Of a stretch of DNA of 64,000 bases, positions 59,417 through 64,000 are shown in pieces. Position numbers and translations under genes: made by a program. The number at the start of each line of letters is the position of its first letter. The first letter of the stretch is position 1. The DNA comes from Firm-08 sp045546995. Its GTDB lineage: Bacteria; Bacillota; Clostridia; Oscillospirales; QAKW01. Below the pieces are notes generated by a model. That model was given only the letters and a program-made list of their open reading frames with translations, was not told where the DNA came from and did no database searches. The stretch is from assembly GCA_045546995.1 (NCBI GenBank), contig JAZQDW010000055.1, forward strand, positions 1 through 64,000, in the 5' to 3' direction.

Positions 59417-59421
59417 GCGCG

Positions 59422-60096
59422 ATGATTGAATTTTTGCATTCAGATTATTATGACTACATTTTGAAAAAACCGGGGCTGACGCGTAAAAAAATGCCCGTAA
59501 TCGTATTTTTACACGGCGCCGGCACGCGTGGGACCAGTCTTGAAGTGCTGGCAACAAATCCGTTTTTTGGAGAAAACAGCTGGTACGGAAAAGAAGATTG
59601 CAATGCGCTGATTTATGCGCCGTTGTGTATGGATAACAGTTGGTTTGACCGTTTCGAGCAATTGCAGTCTTTTGTTAAGTTTGCTTTATCGCATCCCGAT
59701 GCTGACCCCGAGCGGTTGTATTTGGTCGGCACCAGTATGGGGGGATACGGCGTGTGGCAACTTGCGATGTCTATGTCTGAATACGTTGCGGCGCTTTTTC
59801 CCGTGTGTGGCGGAGGGATGACCTGGAATTTTCAGCCTTTGCTTCATATTCCCGTATGGACGGTTCACGGTCTGGCGGACAAAACAGTGGATCCGAAAGA
59901 CAGTATTGCATTTGTTGAAAAAATCAACAACCATGGCGGAGAGGCACATATCTCTTTGCTGGAAGGTGTTCCGCATGCAAGCTGGAATCAAGCGTTTGCG
60001 GACAAAGAAATTTATGAATGGCTCTTTTCAAAAAAGAGATCAAATAAAAATGGTGTCGGAATAAACGAATATACCGGCAGCAAACAATTTGGATAA
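59422..60096 (+). CDS. Alpha/beta hydrolase (dienelactone hydrolase/phospholipase-like)
   Basis: The product (224 residues from ATG 59422) is an esterase of the prolyl-oligopeptidase/carboxylesterase type: oxyanion loop VFLHGAGTRG, nucleophile elbow GTSMGGYGVWQLA, Asp in VHGLADKTVDPKD and catalytic His in LEGVPHASWNQA. No signal peptide, so it is probably cytoplasmic. It overlaps or adjoins copA with no obvious functional link. An in-frame GTG at 59413 is a possible earlier start. Confidence 0.88.
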   Translation: MIEFLHSDYYDYILKKPGLTRKKMPVIVFLHGAGTRGTSLEVLATNPFFGENSWYGKEDCNALIYAPLCMDNSWFDRFEQLQSFVKFALSHPDADPERLYLVGTSMGGYGVWQLAMSMSEYVAALFPVCGGGMTWNFQPLLHIPVWTVHGLADKTVDPKDSIAFVEKINNHGGEAHISLLEGVPHASWNQAFADKEIYEWLFSKKRSNKNGVGINEYTGSKQFG

Positions 60097-60110
60097 GGAG
60101 AAAAGAAAGT

Positions 60111-60569
60111 ATGAAACAGTTTTTTGCGGATTTTAAGGCCTTTGCATTGAAGGGGAACGTATTTGATATGGCTGTCGGTGTTGTCGTCGGCGGCGCATTC
60201 AGTAAAATCGTTACCTCTTTGGTAAACGACATCATCACTCCATTGATCGCCTTCTTGACCGGAGACGTGGCTTTGGCTGATCTGAAGTATGTGATCACGC
60301 CCGCTGTGGTTGAGGCGGGTGTTGAGATACAACCTGAGGCGGCCATTATGTACGGTAATTTCTTGCAGACCATTATTGATTTCCTGATTATCGCATTTTC
60401 AATCTTCTGCATTTTGCGTATTATGATGAATGCGCAAAAGAAACTTGAATTGTTGCGTAAAAAAGAAGAGGAAGTCAAAGAGGAAGAAGCGGAAGAAGTG
60501 GCTGAGACGGAATTGTCCTTGCTGCAGGAGATTCGTGATCTTTTGAAAGAAGAAAAAGCCGAAGAATAA
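60111..60569 (+). CDS. mscL: Large-conductance mechanosensitive channel
   Basis: Releases solutes under hypo-osmotic stress. The 152-residue protein has the conserved first helix FALKGNVFDMAVGVVVGGAFSKIVTSLVNDII, a periplasmic loop, second helix LQTIIDFLIIAFSIFCILRIM and an acidic/lysine-rich C-terminal bundle ending LLQEIRDLLKEE. It follows GATAAGGAGAAAAGAAAGT and ends at a terminator. Confidence 0.94.
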   Translation: MKQFFADFKAFALKGNVFDMAVGVVVGGAFSKIVTSLVNDIITPLIAFLTGDVALADLKYVITPAVVEAGVEIQPEAAIMYGNFLQTIIDFLIIAFSIFCILRIMMNAQKKLELLRKKEEEVKEEEAEEVAETELSLLQEIRDLLKEEKAEE

Positions 60570-60571
60570 TG

Positions 60572-60597
60572 AAAAGCCGCCCGATGGGCGGCTTTTT
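60572..60597 (+). terminator. Rho-independent terminator
   Basis: AAAAGCCGCCC (60572-60582) pairs with GGGCGGCTTTT (60586-60596), followed by T residues. Confidence 0.9.
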
Positions 60598-60598
60598 C

Positions 60599-60627
60599 TT
60601 GCAATAGGATGGTGTTTGATGTATAAT
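60599..60627 (+). promoter_or_regulatory. Putative promoter of the ttcA-like gene
   Basis: TTGCAA (60599-60604) and TATAAT (60622-60627), spacer 17 bp, partly overlapping the terminator T tract. Confidence 0.6.
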
Positions 60628-60644
60628 TACAATGAGGTGATATT

Positions 60645-61484
60645 GTGAGAGAATTGGATGCGCGTCAATTGGCCGAACGCAGTTTGATAAAAAAATACAG
60701 AAAAACACTGTGGAATCCTTTTGTTGCTGCAGTCAAACGATATGCCTTGCTTTCGCCCGGAGATAGGGTGGCGGTTTGTATATCCGGAGGTAAGGATTCG
60801 GTCGTGTTGGCCAAACTTATGCAGGAATTGCAAAGGCACTCGGAATTTCCGTTTGAGCTTGTGTTTTTGGTGATGGATCCGGGATATAATGCTGAAAACC
60901 GCAAAAAAATTGTTGATAATGCCGCTTTGCTTGGGATACCGATTACGTTTTTTGAAACAGACGTATTTACGGTAGCTGACCGAGCGGAACAAAACCCATG
61001 TTATTTGTGCGCCCGTATGAGAAGAGGGCACCTGTATGCAAAGGCAAAAGAGCTTGGGTGTAACAAAATCGCACTCGGGCATCATCGGGATGACGTAATC
61101 GAAACGACAGTGTTGGCTTTGTTTTACGGTTCTCAGCTGCAAGCTATGCCTCCAAAACTTCATTCTACCAATTTTGAAGGAATGGAGCTGATTCGACCGC
61201 TGTATTGCTGCCGTGAAGAGGATATCATCGCCTGGCAACGATATAACGGTCTTGAGTTTATTCGTTGCGCCTGTAAATTGACGGCGCGCACGGACGGCGA
61301 TGCTTATGAAAGCGAATCCAAACGTAAAGAAATTAAAGCTTTGATCCAATCGCTTCGCAAAACGAACCCCAACATTGAAAATAGCATCTTTTCTGCTATT
61401 CATTCAGTGTGTTTGGATACTTTTGTGGGATGGAAACAAAACGGAAAAGAGCACTCTTTTTTGGATGAATATGATCGGAGGTGA
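60645..61484 (+). CDS. TtcA-like tRNA 2-thiocytidine biosynthesis protein
   Basis: This PP-loop ATP-pyrophosphatase (279 residues) has SGGKDS at 47-52 and, downstream, CYLCARMRRG (Cys119/Cys122), the Fe-S or persulfide cysteines of the TtcA group, then GHHRDDVIETT. It probably thiolates cytidine 32 in tRNA or a related RNA base; it could be another TtcA/TilS-family thiolase. Start GTG 60645 follows AATGAGGTGATATT. Confidence 0.85.
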   Translation: MRELDARQLAERSLIKKYRKTLWNPFVAAVKRYALLSPGDRVAVCISGGKDSVVLAKLMQELQRHSEFPFELVFLVMDPGYNAENRKKIVDNAALLGIPITFFETDVFTVADRAEQNPCYLCARMRRGHLYAKAKELGCNKIALGHHRDDVIETTVLALFYGSQLQAMPPKLHSTNFEGMELIRPLYCCREEDIIAWQRYNGLEFIRCACKLTARTDGDAYESESKRKEIKALIQSLRKTNPNIENSIFSAIHSVCLDTFVGWKQNGKEHSFLDEYDRR

Positions 61485-61490
61485 TCTGAA

Positions 61491-61982
61491 GTGGATAAAA
61501 CACACGTTGAACATACCTTGGACCCGATTTTCTTTTCGGACAGTGAAATTTTGATTTTAGGTACGATGCCGTCACCGAAATCCAGAGAAAAAATGTTTTA
61601 TTATGCGCACCCGCAAAATCGGTTTTGGAAGGCGCTGGCCGGCGCATTGGATGAGCCGGTACCAACCGATACCCATCAATGCGTTATGCTTTTGAAAAAC
61701 CACAAGATCGCTCTTTGGGACGTGTTGGAAAGCTGTGATATCGTCGGCGCTTCGGATGCATCGATCCGCAATCCGGTGCCAAATGATATCGCTTCGATTA
61801 TTAGGTACACCTACATTCATACAATTTACACCACCGGTACGACTGCGCATAAACTTTATAATAAGTTGATCAAGCCGGTTATTAAAAAAGAGGCAATCCT
61901 GCTACCCAGTCCGTCACCTGCCAATGCCCGTATGTCTCTTGAACAATTAACGGAAGAATACAGGCGACGTTTGAAACGGTGA
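61491..61982 (+). CDS. DNA-deoxyinosine glycosylase (uracil-DNA glycosylase superfamily)
   Basis: The 163-residue protein shows LILGTMPSPKSREKMFYYAHPQNRFW, the family pattern in which the conserved active-site loop and the YYAHPQNRFW strand bind the flipped base, and a C-terminal LLPSPSPANARMS matching the DNA-contacting loop. It removes hypoxanthine formed by deamination of adenine. It begins six bases after the ttcA-like gene with GTG behind GGAGGTGATCTGAA, indicating one operon. Confidence 0.85.
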   Translation: MDKTHVEHTLDPIFFSDSEILILGTMPSPKSREKMFYYAHPQNRFWKALAGALDEPVPTDTHQCVMLLKNHKIALWDVLESCDIVGASDASIRNPVPNDIASIIRYTYIHTIYTTGTTAHKLYNKLIKPVIKKEAILLPSPSPANARMSLEQLTEEYRRRLKR

Positions 61983-62071
61983 CGATAGGTATTAAGATTG
62001 TTTTTAGACATATCTTTCTTTTCTTGGTATGTTAAAATAAATTATAATGACTGACAAAGGGGAATGCATTA

Positions 62072-63376
62072 ATGAAACGAATTACTGCGCTGTGTATGAT
62101 CTTATTGCTTTTGTTGACGGCTTGCGCTGCACCGACTGATGAGGAGGAAATTCTTCCTTCTACAAATGTGCCTTCAGAAATCCTCCTTCCGAGTGACACC
62201 ACAGCATCAGAAGCACCTGAGGAAAACGACAAGACGGACGATCCTTTACCCGAGGATACCAAACCAAACGGTGAGACGGGGGAAGAGTCGACCGGGCAGG
62301 ATCCATCTGAAAGTACGACCAATAAACCTCAAATCAATAATACAAATCCGTCGGCAAAGGATCCGGTTACAAATACAAATCCGTCCGGCACGAATTCAAA
62401 TTCTTCGCAAACCAAACCCGAAAAACAGCCCCAGCAAAACACCCCCGCAAGTCCCTCCGGTGACAAAGATGAAGAAGAAAACAAAGAATTTGAAACGTCA
62501 TCGGGATCGATTTTTGATGATTCCGAATACAAAGACTATACCACTTCGTGTATGACCTTCAACGTTTTGGCGTATAACACCGGCGGCGGTACGCCGTATT
62601 CCCACCCTGCCGTTCGTGCTCCCTGGGTGTTGGATACTATTAAGAAATACAATCCTGATCTGCTTGGCTGTCAGGAGGTTATTAAAAAAGTCAACAACAG
62701 TGAAAATTACGATATGTATACGTATCTTACCACGAACCTTGCTAAGCTTGGCTACACGCACAGCGGCTTGATGGACTCGAAAGGTAAGGCAAACAATACC
62801 GTTGCGGTAAATGATTATACGATTGCATCGGGACTGGTGATTTTTTGGAAAAAAGACCGTTTTGAACTGAAGGATTTTGGCGCAAAAGTATATACCAACG
62901 ATTCCGGCCGCCATTTCCAATGGGTCAAACTGTATGACAAAGAAGAACGTATCACTATTTTGATGACGAACACCCATATGTCGATCAATCCCAACAAAGA
63001 CGTTGCCAAAGGAGATGAGATCCGTGCGCAGCAGGCAAACCAGTTGTATCAGTTTTGGTACGGTAATTGCAGAGGCGATATGGCGTTGTATGCAACCGGT
63101 GACTATAATCATAAGACGTCTACGACTGCCTTTGGCAATTTGACGAAGGGAGAATTTGTATCCACCCGTGATATTTCCCAAAGTTCAAACGCCGATTCCG
63201 GAATTGATCACGTTTTCATCAATGGTGAGATTCAGGATTGCTTCAAATATATTAGATGTAATGAGACGTACGAGCCTGCCGGCGTCGCTAAATCTGATCC
63301 GAACAAGAGAAACACCAAGTACTGCGCCAGCGATCACTATGCGGTCATTGCATATTGCTCTAACGCCTATCGGTGA
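62072..63376 (+). CDS. Secreted lipoprotein with endonuclease/exonuclease/phosphatase domain
   Basis: The 434-residue protein starts with a lipoprotein signal (hydrophobic core then LTAC, Cys18), continues through a low-complexity Thr/Ser/Pro/Asn/Glu linker (about 20-145, with TNPSG and NTNPS-like repeats) and ends in an EEP fold (about 155-434): CMTFNVLAYNTGGG, LLGCQEV with the metal Glu, NTHMS, TGDYNHK and SDHYAVIAYC with the catalytic Asp-His. It would sit on the outer face of the membrane on a flexible stalk. Nuclease or phosphodiesterase activity is plausible. Confidence 0.85.
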   Translation: MKRITALCMILLLLLTACAAPTDEEEILPSTNVPSEILLPSDTTASEAPEENDKTDDPLPEDTKPNGETGEESTGQDPSESTTNKPQINNTNPSAKDPVTNTNPSGTNSNSSQTKPEKQPQQNTPASPSGDKDEEENKEFETSSGSIFDDSEYKDYTTSCMTFNVLAYNTGGGTPYSHPAVRAPWVLDTIKKYNPDLLGCQEVIKKVNNSENYDMYTYLTTNLAKLGYTHSGLMDSKGKANNTVAVNDYTIASGLVIFWKKDRFELKDFGAKVYTNDSGRHFQWVKLYDKEERITILMTNTHMSINPNKDVAKGDEIRAQQANQLYQFWYGNCRGDMALYATGDYNHKTSTTAFGNLTKGEFVSTRDISQSSNADSGIDHVFINGEIQDCFKYIRCNETYEPAGVAKSDPNKRNTKYCASDHYAVIAYCSNAYR

Positions 63377-63391
63377 TTTCAAAATACAAAG

Positions 63392-63423
63392 AGAAAGGAA
63401 ATTTCGATAGAAATTTCCTTTCT
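63392..63423 (+). terminator. Rho-independent terminator of the lipoprotein gene
   Basis: AGAAAGGAAATTTC (63392-63405) pairs exactly with GAAATTTCCTTTCT (63410-63423) around GATA; the following T run is interrupted. Confidence 0.8.
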
Positions 63424-63449
63424 TCGTTTTGAAAAAGTGCTGAATTTGG

Positions 63450-63478
63450 TTGACATTAATAATAATTAAATATATAAT
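63450..63478 (+). promoter_or_regulatory. Promoter of valS
   Basis: Consensus TTGACA (63450-63455) and TATAAT (63473-63478), 17-bp spacer. The leader to the ATG is only about 30 bases, so valS has no T-box here. Confidence 0.8.
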
Positions 63479-63512
63479 ATTTTTAATTATGCATAAAAAA
63501 GGAGAGTTTAAA

Positions 63513-64000
63513 ATGCCTAAGGAGCTTGCCAAACAATATGCGCCCCAGGAAGTGGAGCAGGACATATATGATTTTTGGCTGAAAGGCAAATATTTTCATG
63601 CCGAGCCTGACCCGGATAAGGTGCCCTTTACCGTGGTGATCCCGCCTCCTAACGTAACGGGACAGTTACACATGGGTCATGCGTTGGACGAAACTTTGCA
63701 GGATATTTTGATTCGTTACAAAAGAATGCAAGGCTTTAATGCGTTGTGGATCCCCGGTACCGATCATGCCGGTATTGCCACGCAGATTAAGGTCGAGGAA
63801 GAACTGCGCAAAAATGAGGGACTGACCCGTCACGATCTTGGCCGCGAGGAGTTTTTGAAACGTGTCTGGGCGTGGAAGGAGCAATACGGTAACCGCATTA
63901 TCAATCAGTTGAAAAAGCTGGGTTCCAGTTGTGACTGGGACAGAGAGCGCTTCACGATGGATGAAGGTTGCTCCCGAGCAGTAAAAGAAGTGTTTATCAA
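63513..64000 (+). CDS. valS: Valyl-tRNA synthetase, 3'-truncated by the window edge
   Basis: Charges tRNA-Val. The first 162 codons are present and open to the end of the window. Recognisable are YAPQEVEQDIYDFWLKGKYF, the HIGH-class motif in PPPNVTGQLHMGHAL, LWIPGTDHAGIATQ and LKKLGSSCDWDRERFTMD, all typical of ValRS. ATG 63513 follows AAAAAAGGAGAGTTTAAA. The KMSKS loop and C-terminal domains lie beyond the window. Confidence 0.95.
   Translation, partial: MPKELAKQYAPQEVEQDIYDFWLKGKYFHAEPDPDKVPFTVVIPPPNVTGQLHMGHALDETLQDILIRYKRMQGFNALWIPGTDHAGIATQIKVEEELRKNEGLTRHDLGREEFLKRVWAWKEQYGNRIINQLKKLGSSCDWDRERFTMDEGCSRAVKEVFI

Noticed and set aside
63420..63512. A T-box leader before valS
   Set aside because: The leader is only about 30 bases after the -10 box and has none of the Stem I or T-box motifs.
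1..64000. Transposases, prophage genes, CRISPR arrays, tRNA or rRNA genes
   Set aside because: I looked for integrase/transposase motifs, regularly spaced repeats and tRNA-like or rRNA-like stretches in the intergenic regions and found none. This was by eye, so a small RNA could have been missed.

Overview
The window looks like one continuous stretch of chromosome from an anaerobic, moderately low-GC Gram-positive bacterium, most likely a gut- or rumen-type member of class Clostridia. The evidence is three T-box riboswitches, AGGAGG-type ribosome binding sites, TTGACA/TATAAT promoters with 17-bp spacers, a ferredoxin-dependent 2-oxoacid oxidoreductase, a YtrA-type GntR/ABC operon and a deoC-deoB-cdd-pdp operon. 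I saw no rRNA, tRNA, CRISPR array, transposase or phage gene. The first gene is cut at the left edge and valS is cut at the right edge.

Layout. 1-8.3 kb: a mixed plus-strand set comprising an acyltransferase-3 membrane protein, hexameric purine nucleoside phosphorylase, a P-loop kinase, and a tight run of methyltransferase, ADP-ribosylglycohydrolase, zinc alcohol dehydrogenase, YcxB-like protein, GNAT and ZIP transporter. 8.3-10.9 kb: two minus-strand genes, a PlsC acyltransferase with a zinc ribbon and a GH99/WbsX-like protein. 11-12.7 kb: a metallo-beta-lactamase-fold hydrolase and an AraC regulator. 12.7-27.4 kb: the branched-chain amino acid island described below. 27.4-29.9 kb: a GntR-ABC operon and a C_GCAxxG_C_C protein. 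30.0-51.5 kb: a 21-kb surface polysaccharide cluster with an initiating sugar transferase, six further glycosyltransferases, Wzy-like and Wzx-like membrane proteins, nonulosonate genes (NeuB and a NeuA-PseG fusion) and capEFG for UDP-N-acetyl-L-fucosamine. 51.6-55.2 kb: nucleoside salvage. 55.3-63.4 kb: inorganic pyrophosphatase, AzlCD, a CopA with a CopZ-like tail, an esterase, MscL, a TtcA-like thiolase, a DNA-deoxyinosine glycosylase and an EEP-domain lipoprotein. From 63.5 kb: valS.

The most interesting region is 12.67-27.35 kb. Three T-box leaders can be read by aligning the bases before the conserved CTTCCGAG/CTCCCGAG element: the specifier codons come out as ATC (Ile), GTA (Val) and CTC (Leu). 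Each leader drives an AMP-forming acyl-CoA ligase with an unusual N-terminal extension (XRE helix-turn-helix plus cupin in the Ile and Val genes, a degenerate sugar-isomerase-like TIM barrel in the Leu operon). The Val operon continues into a complete four-subunit VorDBAC-type ferredoxin oxidoreductase and a branched-chain aminotransferase. The Leu operon begins with an isopropylmalate-synthase homologue that has lost its catalytic HxH and ERAGN-type motifs but keeps the leucine-binding C-terminal domain. Together this reads as an amino-acid-starvation-induced pathway making Ile, Val and Leu from external branched-chain fatty acids: activation to the acyl-CoA, reductive carboxylation, then transamination. 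The architecture is seen in the sequence; the direction of flux and the individual substrates are inferred.
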